NCBI GenBank assembly: GCA_905234755.1
Contig: CAJOIT010000003.1
Span: 975,140 to 1,039,139, forward strand
DNA length: 64,000 nucleotides
DNA from: an uncultured Bacteroidales bacterium
GTDB lineage: Bacteria; Bacteroidota; Bacteroidia; Bacteroidales; ML635J-15
Direction: 5' to 3'
The stretch's first letter is position 1. Every line of letters begins with the position of its first letter. Under the pieces are notes generated by a model. It saw only the letters and a program-made list of their open reading frames with translations, made no database searches and was not told where the DNA came from. The position numbers were made by a program, and so were the translations under genes. Below, piece after piece: positions 1 to 8,226 of this stretch.

Positions 1-583
1 AAGTATTGATTGGAGTTCCTCCAATAATATTTCCTTCTACATTAACATCAATATCATCGAGCAGAAAACCGTACCCCCATCTTGGCACACCAACAAATCC
101 GATTTGGAAAGTTGCGGCAACACTTGATATCGGCAACTCTACAGTTGCCAATGTCCACTCATCGTGATACTCATCAATCGTCAAAAGAGTGGAACTGTTC
201 TCAGCATCAATATATTTAACAATCAATGCATCGAAATCATTACTCCACTTAGGATTTGCATAATAGAAAGATATTACTATCGGACCATCAGCATTTGGAC
301 GCGCAAAGACAGGAGAAAGCAACATAGTTGTATCTCCACTAGTCCGACCATTGTTAATTAATGCATTATAATTTCCACCATGCGCCGAAGTCAATGTAGC
401 CCCCTGTGCATCGCCTGTGCCAATTGTCCAATCTACATCTCCCGACATAATGCTGGCTGTCCAACCATTTGTTTCTAAACTATTGCTCTCGAAATCCTCT
501 GTCCACGGATAAGTACTTATCTGGGCAAAAGCGCACTGCACCAACAATAGCAGCAAAGGTATGATTACCAATACTCTTTTCAT
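1..583 (-). CDS. Secreted protein, N-terminal part (runs off window)
   Basis: The reading frame is open from an ATG at 583 to the window edge, so only the first ~194 residues are visible. They start with a clear signal peptide (MKRVLVIIPLLLLLVQCAFA, then Q). The mature part begins with a PWTEDFES motif and continues as a beta-rich domain with ...FYYANPKW... and ...GFLLDDIDV..., the pattern of MAM-like 'choice-of-anchor' jelly-roll domains of secreted Bacteroidota proteins, many of them T9SS cargo. The C-terminus, where a sorting domain would lie, is outside the window. Function unknown. Confidence 0.8.
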   Translation of the reverse strand, partial: MKRVLVIIPLLLLLVQCAFAQISTYPWTEDFESNSLETNGWTASIMSGDVDWTIGTGDAQGATLTSAHGGNYNALINNGRTSGDTTMLLSPVFARPNADGPIVISFYYANPKWSNDFDALIVKYIDAENSSTLLTIDEYHDEWTLATVELPISSVAATFQIGFVGVPRWGYGFLLDDIDVNVEGNIIGGTPINT

Positions 584-713
584 TTTCAAACTCAATTAAA
601 ATTATCTCGCAAAATTAACAAAAAAATGTGAATGCAGACAAATGATTTTCAATTTTGAATGGATAATCTGTAGTCTCGTCTCAACAGGACATTTCAAACA
701 ATCCACTGTGGAA

Positions 714-731
714 GTCGTTGCGCGCAACGAC
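714..731. repeat. Perfect 18-bp palindrome
   Basis: GTCGTTGCGCGCAACGAC reads the same on both strands and is flanked by further partial symmetry (gtggaa... / ...ctctctac). Similar 'gacgttgc-gcaacgtc' palindromes are common dispersed repeats in bacteria. It lies in a gene-free spacer. Confidence 0.7.
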
Positions 732-861
732 TCTCTACATCAAACAACCATAAACATAGAAACTTGAACGGCGGAGCCCTCAACGAAGTTAACCCCAAAA
801 ACGCCGTAGGCACAGAAACCAAGAAACTTGAAACGGGCGAAGCCAATTGAAACATAGAAAC

Positions 862-913
862 AAAAAAGCGGAATCAGATGCTGAAACAAGTTCAGTATGA
901 CATTCCGCTTTTT
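862..913. repeat. REP-like hairpin repeat, copy 1
   Basis: The inner core TGCTGAA-acaag-TTCAGTA is flanked by complementary arms (gcggaat ... attccgc) with A and T runs outside. It is one of four related copies in the window (others at 1686-1728, 3370-3424 and 11237-11294). Confidence 0.75.
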
Positions 914-1018
914 AGAAACAGCAAAGCGTAGAAACAGGCGTCAGCCCATAGGACGGCAAAGCCCTCAACGAAGTTAAACCTAGAAACTTTGAAACGCCGC
1001 AGGCATAGAAACCAGAAA

Positions 1019-1654
1019 CTATATAAGCTTCCTTCTTCTCATCTCCCAGAAGCACTTGCAGGTTGCATCAACATCAGCAGCGGAATTGTGAGCATCATCG
1101 AACTCAACTCCGAATAATTTCTTGTGAAGTTCCTGAAGCTTAGGCCACTTGTAACCACCGCGATAGCCAGGCAATTTGCAATATTCCGTCCCAGCAAGCA
1201 TTGTGCAGTATGACTTCTTACGCGAAAGCTGAACATCAACACCTCGCCTAATAAACTCTGCATCAACAACATGAATATCAAATGAAATGTTATGTCCGAC
1301 AATGTACTCGGCAGAATCGAGCGTCTGCACAAAAATCGCCAATGCCGAATCCAAAGGCATGCCTTCCCTCATCGCCCTTTCGGTGGATATGCCATGAATG
1401 GAAGCCGCCTTTTCAGGAATCTCAAAGCCATCGGGACGAATAATGCAATCGTGGACTGAAAGCACATTACCCTGATTGTCGGTTAATATCCAGCTCAACT
1501 GAACCAATCGCGGCCAGTTCAGCGTATCGCTCGCCGGTGCTTCGTAATCTTTGGGCAAACCTGTTGTTTCGGTATCGAAAAACAGATAGTTATGACCAGC
1601 GAAAGCAAGTCCGCAAACAAACATTACCAACAGCGACACAAGAAATCTTTTCAT
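1019..1654 (-). CDS. DnaQ-like DEDDh 3'-5' exonuclease with signal peptide
   Basis: This 211-residue protein has the exonuclease fold of DNA polymerase III epsilon/RNase T relatives: motif I FFDTETTGLP (near residue 25), motif II VGHNISFDIHV, motif III HNSAADVDAT with the DEDDh histidine. Unlike ordinary members, which begin just before motif I, it starts with a typical signal peptide (MKRFLVSLLVMFVCGLAFAG). I chose the ATG at 1654 because a TATCTTTG promoter box lies just upstream (1669-1676), and because the longer frame only reads into a REP-like repeat (it would begin MLNLFQHL, a common artefact of that repeat). Exonuclease activity is inferred from family; periplasmic location is inferred from the leader. 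It could degrade DNA or RNA outside the cytoplasm. Confidence 0.8.
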   Translation of the reverse strand: MKRFLVSLLVMFVCGLAFAGHNYLFFDTETTGLPKDYEAPASDTLNWPRLVQLSWILTDNQGNVLSVHDCIIRPDGFEIPEKAASIHGISTERAMREGMPLDSALAIFVQTLDSAEYIVGHNISFDIHVVDAEFIRRGVDVQLSRKKSYCTMLAGTEYCKLPGYRGGYKWPKLQELHKKLFGVEFDDAHNSAADVDATCKCFWEMRRRKLI

Positions 1655-1668
1655 ATCTTTATTTTTTG

Positions 1669-1676
1669 CAAAGATA
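1669..1676 (-). promoter_or_regulatory. Bacteroidota -7 box for the exported exonuclease
   Basis: TATCTTTG on the minus strand ends 14 bases before the ATG at 1654. It decides the start: any longer reading frame would overlap the promoter. Confidence 0.6.
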
Positions 1677-1685
1677 ACAATAAAA

Positions 1686-1728
1686 CGCGGAATCAGATGC
1701 TGAAACAAGTTCAGCATGACATTCCTCG
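1686..1728. repeat. REP-like hairpin repeat, copy 2
   Basis: It has the same core as copy 1 (TGCTGAA-acaag-TTCAGCA) with cgcggaat / attcctcg arms. It lies just upstream of the exonuclease promoter. Confidence 0.75.
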
Positions 1729-1741
1729 TTTTTGAAACTTC

Positions 1742-2197
1742 TCAAACATCTTTTCTTACATTTCCACAAACCTTGTCGCCCAGCACATTAGCCCATTTCT
1801 CACAATAAAGCCAATAATACGACAATCCTTTTCTTCTGCGCAATCTTTCGAAATACGGCAACGATGCCCACAACAGCGATGGAATTGCAATCACAGGCAC
1901 AAATAGCGGTCCCAATATAATCGACTGCACAGTATGCCCATACTCGTGAACCAAAACATCATGATTGATTTTCTCGTTTTTATCGCTTGGATAATACGAA
2001 AATCCATGATCGCCCAGAAATACGAACATACCACATCCCATGCTGTACGGATGCTTCCAATGTGTAACTATTGCGCCCCTAAATATTGAATGCCTATTCC
2101 ATACCAAGACAATGAAAACCAAATGTCCAGCAACATTCTGCACTATACCCCAAGTCCACTGGCAAACAATATACAATATTCTCTTTACAACACTCAT
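1742..2197 (-). CDS. Small membrane protein with HEYGH zinc-protease-like motif
   Basis: This 151-residue protein has hydrophobic stretches near residues 5-35 and 105-125. Between them lies LVHEYGHTVQS, an HExxH motif of metallopeptidases, preceded by a conserved-looking segment MGCGMFVFLGDHGFSYYP. No third zinc ligand is obvious. The frame stays open upstream, but those codons overlap the divergent transporter gene and its promoter, so I use the ATG at 2197. Similar short HEYGH membrane proteins are, as far as I know, uncharacterised. Proteolytic activity is unproven. The gene stands alone, divergent from the transporter. Confidence 0.65.
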   Translation of the reverse strand: MSVVKRILYIVCQWTWGIVQNVAGHLVFIVLVWNRHSIFRGAIVTHWKHPYSMGCGMFVFLGDHGFSYYPSDKNEKINHDVLVHEYGHTVQSIILGPLFVPVIAIPSLLWASLPYFERLRRRKGLSYYWLYCEKWANVLGDKVCGNVRKDV

Positions 2198-2254
2198 TAC
2201 AATGAAATGATGCACAATATTACACAAAAAACGAAAACGGAACGCTAAAAAATA

Positions 2255-2262
2255 TATTTTTG
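2255..2262 (+). promoter_or_regulatory. -7 box TATTTTTG for the DMT transporter
   Basis: TATTTTTG ends only five bases before the ATG at 2268, so the transcript would have almost no 5' leader. Confidence 0.6.
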
Positions 2263-2267
2263 CGCCC

Positions 2268-3155
2268 ATGAAAAAAGATTCTCCACTGATAATATATCCG
2301 TTGCTGGTAATAGCAATGATATTCTGGTCGTTTTCGTTCATCTGGGCGAAACAGGCACTTGTCAGTTACAATCCGATAACAATCATCTATCTGCGGACAA
2401 TTGTCGCCTCTGTAATACTATTTCTCATACTGCTAGTCACAAGGAAAAGGATAAAGATTAGACTGAAAGACCTGCCAATCTTCATAATTCTTGCCTTTTT
2501 CGAACCTTTCCTCTACTTCCTTGGCGAAACCAACGGACTTACACGCGTCGATGCATCGACAGCGGGAATAATCATTGGAACAATTCCGCTTTTCACACCG
2601 ATAGTTGCATATATTTTCCTGAAAGAAAAAATCACAAAGCTCAACATAGTCGGCATAGTGCTCTCGGTTGTAGGAGTAGCAATAATGACATTCGATGCCA
2701 ACCTCAATATGCAGGTGTCGCCCGAAGGACTAATGCTTCTTGGCGTTGCAATACTTGCGACATTAGGTTATACAGTTGCCGTAAAGAAGATTCCCGAAGA
2801 ATATTCAGTGTTCACCATCACTTTATACCAGAACATTATCGGTTCGCTTTTGTTTTTGCCGCTAGTCATTATTTTCGAAAAGGACAACATAATGCAAACT
2901 GGCTTTGTATGGGACTCTATCCTGCCGATAATAGAACTCGGAATATTCGCATCTGCGGCCGCATTCGTATGCTACACATACACACTAAGATACATCCCAA
3001 TTGCCCGTGCAAACATATTCACTAACCTTATTCCTGTGTTCACACTTTTCCTATCGGCATTCCTGCTTGGCGAAGAAATTAACATTCAGAAAATCATTGG
3101 AATAACAGTCGTCCTAACTGGCGTTTTTGTAGCGCAGGCGAAGAAACGGAAATAA
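2268..3155 (+). CDS. DMT-superfamily (EamA) transporter
   Basis: This 295-residue inner-membrane protein has ten predicted membrane helices arranged as two EamA repeats; each half shows the family's short loop with a positive cluster and the ITxxLGxxL-like spacing (IAYIFLKEKITKLNIVGIVLSVVGVAI and the C-terminal TNLIPVFTLFLSAFLLGEEI...). Members export or import amino acids, nucleotide precursors and other small metabolites; the substrate cannot be read from sequence. The ATG at 2268 sits just behind a TATTTTTG promoter box. It is a single-gene unit followed by a repeat-rich spacer. Confidence 0.88.
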   Translation: MKKDSPLIIYPLLVIAMIFWSFSFIWAKQALVSYNPITIIYLRTIVASVILFLILLVTRKRIKIRLKDLPIFIILAFFEPFLYFLGETNGLTRVDASTAGIIIGTIPLFTPIVAYIFLKEKITKLNIVGIVLSVVGVAIMTFDANLNMQVSPEGLMLLGVAILATLGYTVAVKKIPEEYSVFTITLYQNIIGSLLFLPLVIIFEKDNIMQTGFVWDSILPIIELGIFASAAAFVCYTYTLRYIPIARANIFTNLIPVFTLFLSAFLLGEEINIQKIIGITVVLTGVFVAQAKKRK

Positions 3156-3369
3156 ACAATCTACCATCGCAAAGCATTGCGACGCCACGAATTACATTAT
3201 CCAACATTCGTATATCCGCATTTCTTTGCGTCTCAATAGCAAATACATACCATGCGCGTCTCGACATAGAAACCCAGAAACGGCGTCAGCCACAGAGACC
3301 AAGAAACAGCGAAGCAAGAAACTCAGAAACCCAGAAACGGGCGCAAGCCCATAGAAACACAGAACCCCC

Positions 3370-3424
3370 AAAAAAAAACGGAATGTCATCCTGAACTTGT
3401 TTCAGGATCTGATTCCGTTTTTTT
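3370..3424. repeat. REP-like hairpin repeat, copy 3
   Basis: A core CCTGAA-cttgt-TTCAGG with cggaat / attccg arms and A8/T7 flanks. The long perfect stem with a T tract could also terminate transcription from either side. Confidence 0.75.
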
Positions 3425-3467
3425 GAATCCTTGAATTTTTGAATCCTTGAATCTTTGAATTTTTCCT

Positions 3468-3475
3468 TATCTTTG
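3468..3475 (+). promoter_or_regulatory. -7 box TATCTTTG for lpdA
   Basis: TATCTTTG lies 28 bases before the lpdA ATG. Confidence 0.6.
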
Positions 3476-3503
3476 CGCTACAATTTTTTAATAAGTACGA
3501 ATT

Positions 3504-4895
3504 ATGGATTTTGATTTAATAGTATTGGGTAGCGGTCCCGGCGGATATGTCGCGGCAATAAGGGCTTCGCAGCTCGGAATGAAAGTTGCTGTTGTTGAAC
3601 GCGCACAACTCGGTGGCATCTGCCTCAACTGGGGTTGCATTCCTACAAAGGCATTGCTGAAGTCGGCACAGGTTTACAACTATATGAAGCATTCCGAAAA
3701 CTACGGCATCGAACTCGAAGGTACAGCAAAACCGAACTTCGAAAAAGTCATTGCTCGTAGCCGCGAAGTGGCTGCTGGAATGAGCAAGGGCATCGAGTTC
3801 CTTTTCAAGAAAAACAACATCACCGTTATCAACGGAACAGGAAAACTCGTTGAAGCACACAAGCTTGCAGTTACAAAGGAAGACGGAAGCGTTGAAAACC
3901 TCACCGCCAACCACATAATACTTGCAACAGGCGCACGTTCGAAGGTAATGCCTAACATTCCGCAGGACGGCGTAAACATCATCGGATACCGCGAGGCTCT
4001 CACCCTGCCGGCACTTCCCGAATCGATGGTTGTTGTAGGTTCTGGCGCAATAGGCTCAGAACTTGCATTCTTCTATCACTCAATGGGTTGCCAGGTTACA
4101 TTGATTGAATTCCTTCCAGAAATAGTTCCGCTCGAGGACGAAGAAGTGTCGAAGCAACTGGCACGCTCGTTCAAGAAGATGGGCATAAAGGTTATGACAG
4201 GAACAGCCGTACAAAGTGTTGAGATTAAGGATGGTAAGTGCTTGGTAAAATATACCGACAAGAAGGGCGAAAATTCAATCGAATGCGAAAAGGTTCTTTC
4301 GGCTGTCGGCGTTGTAACAAACATCGAAAACCTTGGCCTCGAAGAACTTGGCATAGCAAACGAGCGTGGCAAGGTTGTAGTTGACGACTACTACCGCACA
4401 TCCTGCGAAGGCGTTTACGCAATCGGCGACATTGTTCATGGTCCGGCACTTGCACATGTTGCATCGGCAGAAGGTATCTGCTGTGTTGAAAAGATTGCAG
4501 GCCTTGATGTTGAAAAAATTGACTACGACTATATTCCATCATGCGTTTACACTACTCCGGAGGTTGCTTCGGTTGGATTCACCGAGAAGCAGTTGCAGGA
4601 CAAGGGCATTGAATACAAGGTCGGCAAGTTCCCGTTCACCGCATCGGGCAAGGCAATGGCAGCAGGCAACAGGGATGGTTTTGTAAAGCTTCTCTTCGAT
4701 GCTAACAGCGATGAACTGCTTGGCGCACACTTCATTGGCGACAACATTGCCGAAATGATTGCCGAAATGGCAGCATTCAAGAAACTGAACGGCAAGGCAA
4801 AACAGCTCATAAAGACCATTCACCCGCACCCGAGCCTATCGGAAGCAATCATGGAAGCCGCCGCAGCAGCACACAACGAAGTGATTCACATTTAG
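3504..4895 (+). CDS. lpdA: Dihydrolipoyl dehydrogenase (E3)
   Basis: This 463-residue FAD flavoprotein reoxidises dihydrolipoamide of 2-oxoacid dehydrogenases or the glycine cleavage system with NAD. Visible: the N-terminal FAD-binding LGSGPGGYVAAIRA; the redox-active disulfide GGICLNWGCIP (Cys40, Cys45); the NAD-binding VVGSGAIGSELAFF near residue 178; the second FAD motif YAIGDIVHGPALAH; and the C-terminal HPHPSLSE with the active His442/Glu447. Length is normal. No E1, E2 or glycine-cleavage gene is next to it, so its partner complex is encoded elsewhere. It has its own promoter and a strong terminator. Confidence 0.96.
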   Translation: MDFDLIVLGSGPGGYVAAIRASQLGMKVAVVERAQLGGICLNWGCIPTKALLKSAQVYNYMKHSENYGIELEGTAKPNFEKVIARSREVAAGMSKGIEFLFKKNNITVINGTGKLVEAHKLAVTKEDGSVENLTANHIILATGARSKVMPNIPQDGVNIIGYREALTLPALPESMVVVGSGAIGSELAFFYHSMGCQVTLIEFLPEIVPLEDEEVSKQLARSFKKMGIKVMTGTAVQSVEIKDGKCLVKYTDKKGENSIECEKVLSAVGVVTNIENLGLEELGIANERGKVVVDDYYRTSCEGVYAIGDIVHGPALAHVASAEGICCVEKIAGLDVEKIDYDYIPSCVYTTPEVASVGFTEKQLQDKGIEYKVGKFPFTASGKAMAAGNRDGFVKLLFDANSDELLGAHFIGDNIAEMIAEMAAFKKLNGKAKQLIKTIHPHPSLSEAIMEAAAAAHNEVIHI

Positions 4896-4913
4896 CATAT
4901 TGGCTAACGGAAA

Positions 4914-4944
4914 TAAAAAAGGATGCGAAATGCATCCTTTTTTT
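4914..4944 (+). terminator. Rho-independent terminator of lpdA
   Basis: Hairpin AGGATGC-gaaat-GCATCCT flanked by A and T tracts. It probably works in both directions, between the convergent genes. Confidence 0.85.
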
Positions 4945-4992
4945 GTTGGTTACACCAATGTTATCCTTAACATCAACAAAACTGATTTCTAC

Positions 4993-6024
4993 TTACTTTA
5001 TTCCATTAATTGTCTTATAGGTATTGGCATCGCTCACATCCAAGCCTTTCGATTTCATTTCGGCGGCAAGCTTCGATGCAAAAACACCTCTTTCATAATT
5101 GTTCAGCGACTTTACATACTCAATGGCATACTTATACTCATTAAGTTCGCGAGCCATGCTTTGTGCATAGTACAAATACTGAGCAGCCTGTTCGGGCTTA
5201 CCTATTTTAATATAGTTCTTTGCTATTTCTGATGCAAGCTGCATAGAGAAACGCTTCTTTTCTGCATCGTTGTAGCCTTTCGACTTAAGTTCGGCAACCA
5301 AACGCCTATATGCTCCGCCAAATGCAGCAATAGCATCGCGGTTCTGGTCGAATTCAGTAAAATTTTGTCCGTGATTGTAAAGAAGGTTAGCATTACGATT
5401 GTCGAGAATTGCAAATTCAGATTCGGTGAAACCTTCGGTTGTCTCGTTCTGCTTTGCCAACATCGGCGCACACACCTCCCTGAACTTCTTCTCAGCATCT
5501 GCCCTATTCTGGTAGTCGTAGGCGACAAGGAAATTCTTGGTGGAATACGCCTTGCCCCACAAATCAGACATTACCGTAATATTCCTGTACATTGACTTTC
5601 CTGCAGCTCCTGATGCATTGCAAACATAAATCAGAATGTCACCGAAAGGCTTGCCTGCATCTGTACCTTCTACTGCAAGCATATAATCAGCCATATCGAA
5701 ACGGATATCACCGCCAGAAACAATCTTAACTGGTGACAAAATGTCAAATCCGCGTATCTCTTCAGCGACTTCCACTGTAATTACCTTTGATTTGCTTAGC
5801 AACGACATCTTTGTGAGTTCCAAGTTCTTTCCCTTGAACAAAACAGCGAAAATATCACCCAAGGTAACATTCTTAGATCCATTAGCAGCAAACCTCAACG
5901 ATGCATCCTGCAAATTGAAAGAACATTCCTGTGGCAACCAATACTTGTCAACTGCATCGTATTGCTGTGCGTTTGCGAAAAAGCAAACTGCTGAAAAAAC
6001 AAAAACTATAATCAATCTTTTCAT
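4993..6024 (-). CDS. Exported protein of unknown function (operon partner)
   Basis: A ~343-residue protein with a signal peptide (MKRLIIVFVFSAVCFFANAQ). The mature N-terminal half looks beta-rich and the C-terminal ~130 residues are strongly helical (charged, TPR-like, e.g. AAQYLYYAQSMARELNEYKYAIEYV). I do not recognise the family. The ATG at 6033 (MPAMKRL) is possible, but the ATG at 6024 gives a regular leader. It follows the next gene by about a dozen bases and shares its promoter; the two proteins have similar size and build and probably act together in the envelope. Confidence 0.75.
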   Translation of the reverse strand: MKRLIIVFVFSAVCFFANAQQYDAVDKYWLPQECSFNLQDASLRFAANGSKNVTLGDIFAVLFKGKNLELTKMSLLSKSKVITVEVAEEIRGFDILSPVKIVSGGDIRFDMADYMLAVEGTDAGKPFGDILIYVCNASGAAGKSMYRNITVMSDLWGKAYSTKNFLVAYDYQNRADAEKKFREVCAPMLAKQNETTEGFTESEFAILDNRNANLLYNHGQNFTEFDQNRDAIAAFGGAYRRLVAELKSKGYNDAEKKRFSMQLASEIAKNYIKIGKPEQAAQYLYYAQSMARELNEYKYAIEYVKSLNNYERGVFASKLAAEMKSKGLDVSDANTYKTINGIK

Positions 6025-6036
6025 TGCTGGCATTTT

Positions 6037-7137
6037 TTAGTTCGACATTTTGTTCAGCTTTTCCATGCACTCCGAAATCTTTGAAGCATATCGCTTTGCC
6101 GTATCAAGTGATGTTGCATTCTGATAGCATTCCTTTGCCTTGTCAACCTTTTTCTGGGCTGCATAAATTTCGCCTCGTGCAATACAAGCCTTTATCACAC
6201 AGTCCAAATCCCTTGCATCCATTTTCGGGTTGTTCTTTTGTGCAAGGATCATCTCATCGTAAACATCGGAATTATCCATGTTAAGTTTATCAAGGCACTC
6301 GGCAAGTTTCACCTTACATGTAATTTGATATTTTTCGCCAGTAGAATTACGGGAAACAAAAGCAAGGTAAGGCAATGCCCTATGATAAATTCCCATAGTC
6401 ATATAACTTCTACCGACATTATAAGCAGCTTTCAAAAGCATTACCTTTTCCGGGAGCGTAATGGATGCACCCTTCTTGTTGAAATAGTCGTATATTGCCT
6501 TGTTCATGTACAATGCATCCCAGTGAACATCAAGGTCGTGCAAATTCTTTGCAGCATCGAAGCCTAGCGGAATGCCATAAATGTTAACAAAAATAGGATA
6601 TTCATGGATTGGCAACGCAAAAATACGATCTGCAGACAGGTCACCTGCGACTTCGTACTCATATTTTGACGACGGATAGCAAACCGTAACCATCTTCTCT
6701 CCTACTCCGTCCTTCACCGTTTCGACATTGATCATTACAACATTAGAGGTCGTAGATGATGACTGGTCGGCAAAATCTTCGCTACCGCCCTTGCGGTATC
6801 TCACCTGAACGATGTACTTGTCCTTGCCACCTGCGATTGTCGATTGCGGATTTGCAAGGTCTATCTCCGAAACATTCTTCCAACCTTCGTAAACACGGAA
6901 TTTCTTGTCACAAATAACTGTTGCTTCGCTCAATTCCTTGGGTTCCAAACCATACAATTCGTTAAGAATGGTTCCAATCTTGTGCCATCCGCCGAACTCA
7001 GTCCTTTCGACCTTGAAGTCCATATACACGCTGTCCGACTTGTCGTAACCAATTATATATCCGTCATCCTCAGCATTTTGCGAGAACAACGCAATACCTA
7101 TAATCAGGAATACCGCCAATAAAAACAATTTCTTCAT
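6037..7137 (-). CDS. Exported protein with helical C-terminal repeats, first gene of a two-gene operon
   Basis: 366 residues with a signal peptide (MKKLFLLAVFLIIGIALFSQ). The middle holds a beta-rich region; the C-terminal third has TPR-like helices (AAYNVGRSYMTMGIYHRALPYLAF; GEIYAAQKKVDKAKECYQNA). It may be a scaffold for protein contacts in the periplasm. No enzyme motif is visible. It is transcribed from a TATATTTG box (7158-7165) with the downstream gene. Confidence 0.75.
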   Translation of the reverse strand: MKKLFLLAVFLIIGIALFSQNAEDDGYIIGYDKSDSVYMDFKVERTEFGGWHKIGTILNELYGLEPKELSEATVICDKKFRVYEGWKNVSEIDLANPQSTIAGGKDKYIVQVRYRKGGSEDFADQSSSTTSNVVMINVETVKDGVGEKMVTVCYPSSKYEYEVAGDLSADRIFALPIHEYPIFVNIYGIPLGFDAAKNLHDLDVHWDALYMNKAIYDYFNKKGASITLPEKVMLLKAAYNVGRSYMTMGIYHRALPYLAFVSRNSTGEKYQITCKVKLAECLDKLNMDNSDVYDEMILAQKNNPKMDARDLDCVIKACIARGEIYAAQKKVDKAKECYQNATSLDTAKRYASKISECMEKLNKMSN

Positions 7138-7157
7138 TGCAACGAAATTTTATGATG

Positions 7158-7165
7158 CAAATATA
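7158..7165 (-). promoter_or_regulatory. -7 box TATATTTG for the 7137-4993 operon
   Basis: TATATTTG on the minus strand with a TTTTG about 20 bases upstream, 20 bases before the ATG at 7137. Confidence 0.6.
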
Positions 7166-7224
7166 AATGTTTTTTAATTCAAAAGTTCAAAAAGGTTTGA
7201 AATGGTTTATAAGTTTGATGTTGT

Positions 7225-8226
7225 TTATAAGTTAGGACTCTCCAACCTTGGCACACAATTCTCTATTTCGGCGGGCAACAAGGCAAAATATGCGGTATCG
7301 GCAGTAATTTCGGCAGTGAGAATTGCCGTGCGAGTGTTTAACGGCTTTTTCTGGTCGAAAATGAAATTGCCTATGCTGTAATAGATTGGCACTCCGTTGT
7401 ATGTCTCCACCGTCTGCAAACAATGCGGATGATGCCCGACAATGCAGTCGGCACCTGCCTGCACAAGCCTATGCGCATCGCGCACCTGATAGTAGGATGG
7501 TTGTTCAACATGCTCCACGCCCCAATGTAGCATTACAATCACAAAGCAGTTTGAATCAAGATGTTTCAGGCTGTCAATTTGCACCTCAATGGTAGAAAAA
7601 TCGCTTTCAGAAACACAAGGAACACTATCCAGATAAGTCCAATTTTCGGATGGCACACGCAAAGATGTTATCAAATAAACCTTTCGTGGCGTTTCGGCAA
7701 GCAACCGCGGCTCAATGGATTCAGCAATGGTTGTTCCATAGCCAAGCGGAATCATTCCGTGCTTGCGAATTTGGCTTTCAGTGTCGGACAGTCCGCTCCG
7801 ACCTTGATCCATAGAATGGTTGTTGGCTAAATTAAGATGTGTTATTCCATGCTCGTAAAGGGTTTGCAACCAATCTGGTTCGCCACGGAATATAAATCGT
7901 TTGTTTATTGGAGCAATGATGCTCGTAGCAGGACATTCAAGATTGCCAATGACAAAATCGTTGGCATCAAAAAGCGAATCGATCTCGGGACGGAAAAGCG
8001 AATAAACGCCATGTTTTTCAATGAACTTACGAACACCTCTATCAAGCAGAATGTCTCCAGTGAAAGCAATGCGCAAAGTGTCGTATTGCGGACTGTTGTC
8101 GGCTTGCTTTTCGCCTATCGTATTACTGCAACAATAGCAAAAGAACAAGCAGAGCAACAATAAAATAGAAAAGAAGGCACGATTTATCATGCCTTCAATT
8201 TTATTATCATCACGGGCGAAATTCAT
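7225..8226 (-). CDS. CapA-like (PGA_cap) calcineurin-fold lipoprotein
   Basis: About 333 residues. After a hydrophobic, cysteine-ending leader (...ILLLLCLFFCYCCSN) comes a PGA_cap/CapA domain: IAFTGDILLDRGV (metal-binding D), NLECP, NLANNHSMDQG, MLHWGVEH, and GADCIVGHHPHCLQ with YSIGNFIFDQ. The fold is that of metallophosphoesterases; family members are linked to poly-gamma-glutamate capsule synthesis, but most homologues are uncharacterised. The start at 8226 overlaps the upstream stop (TAATG, suggesting coupling); the ATG at 8190 would give a cleaner signal peptide. It is the last gene of a three-gene lipoprotein operon. Confidence 0.82.
   Translation of the reverse strand: MNFARDDNKIEGMINRAFFSILLLLCLFFCYCCSNTIGEKQADNSPQYDTLRIAFTGDILLDRGVRKFIEKHGVYSLFRPEIDSLFDANDFVIGNLECPATSIIAPINKRFIFRGEPDWLQTLYEHGITHLNLANNHSMDQGRSGLSDTESQIRKHGMIPLGYGTTIAESIEPRLLAETPRKVYLITSLRVPSENWTYLDSVPCVSESDFSTIEVQIDSLKHLDSNCFVIVMLHWGVEHVEQPSYYQVRDAHRLVQAGADCIVGHHPHCLQTVETYNGVPIYYSIGNFIFDQKKPLNTRTAILTAEITADTAYFALLPAEIENCVPRLESPNL

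Larger units (their letters stand above)
584..1018. repeat. Intergenic spacer with palindrome, REP-like hairpin and low-complexity repeats
   Basis: I see no gene in these 435 bases. They hold a perfect 18-bp palindrome (714-731, GTCGTTGCGCGCAACGAC), two copies of a 17-bp module GCCCTCAACGAAGTTAA (776-792 and 961-977), a REP-like hairpin (862-913) and many short 'agaaac' units. The same mix recurs in other spacers of the window. Confidence 0.7.
3156..3503. repeat. Repeat-rich spacer upstream of lpdA
   Basis: I see no gene here. It holds a small hairpin (3168-3181, CGCAAAGCATTGCG), low-complexity 'agaaac' units, REP-like copy 3 (3370-3424), and a short direct repeat of TTTGAATCCTTGAAT (about 3421-3460) directly in front of the TATCTTTG promoter box. 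Confidence 0.65.

Noticed and set aside
164..361. Small plus-strand ORF
   Set aside because: It lies antisense inside the truncated secreted-protein gene, whose frame is supported by a signal peptide and domain pattern.
1655..1717. N-terminal extension of the exonuclease (MLNLFQHL...)
   Set aside because: The codons come from REP-like copy 2 and overlap the promoter box.
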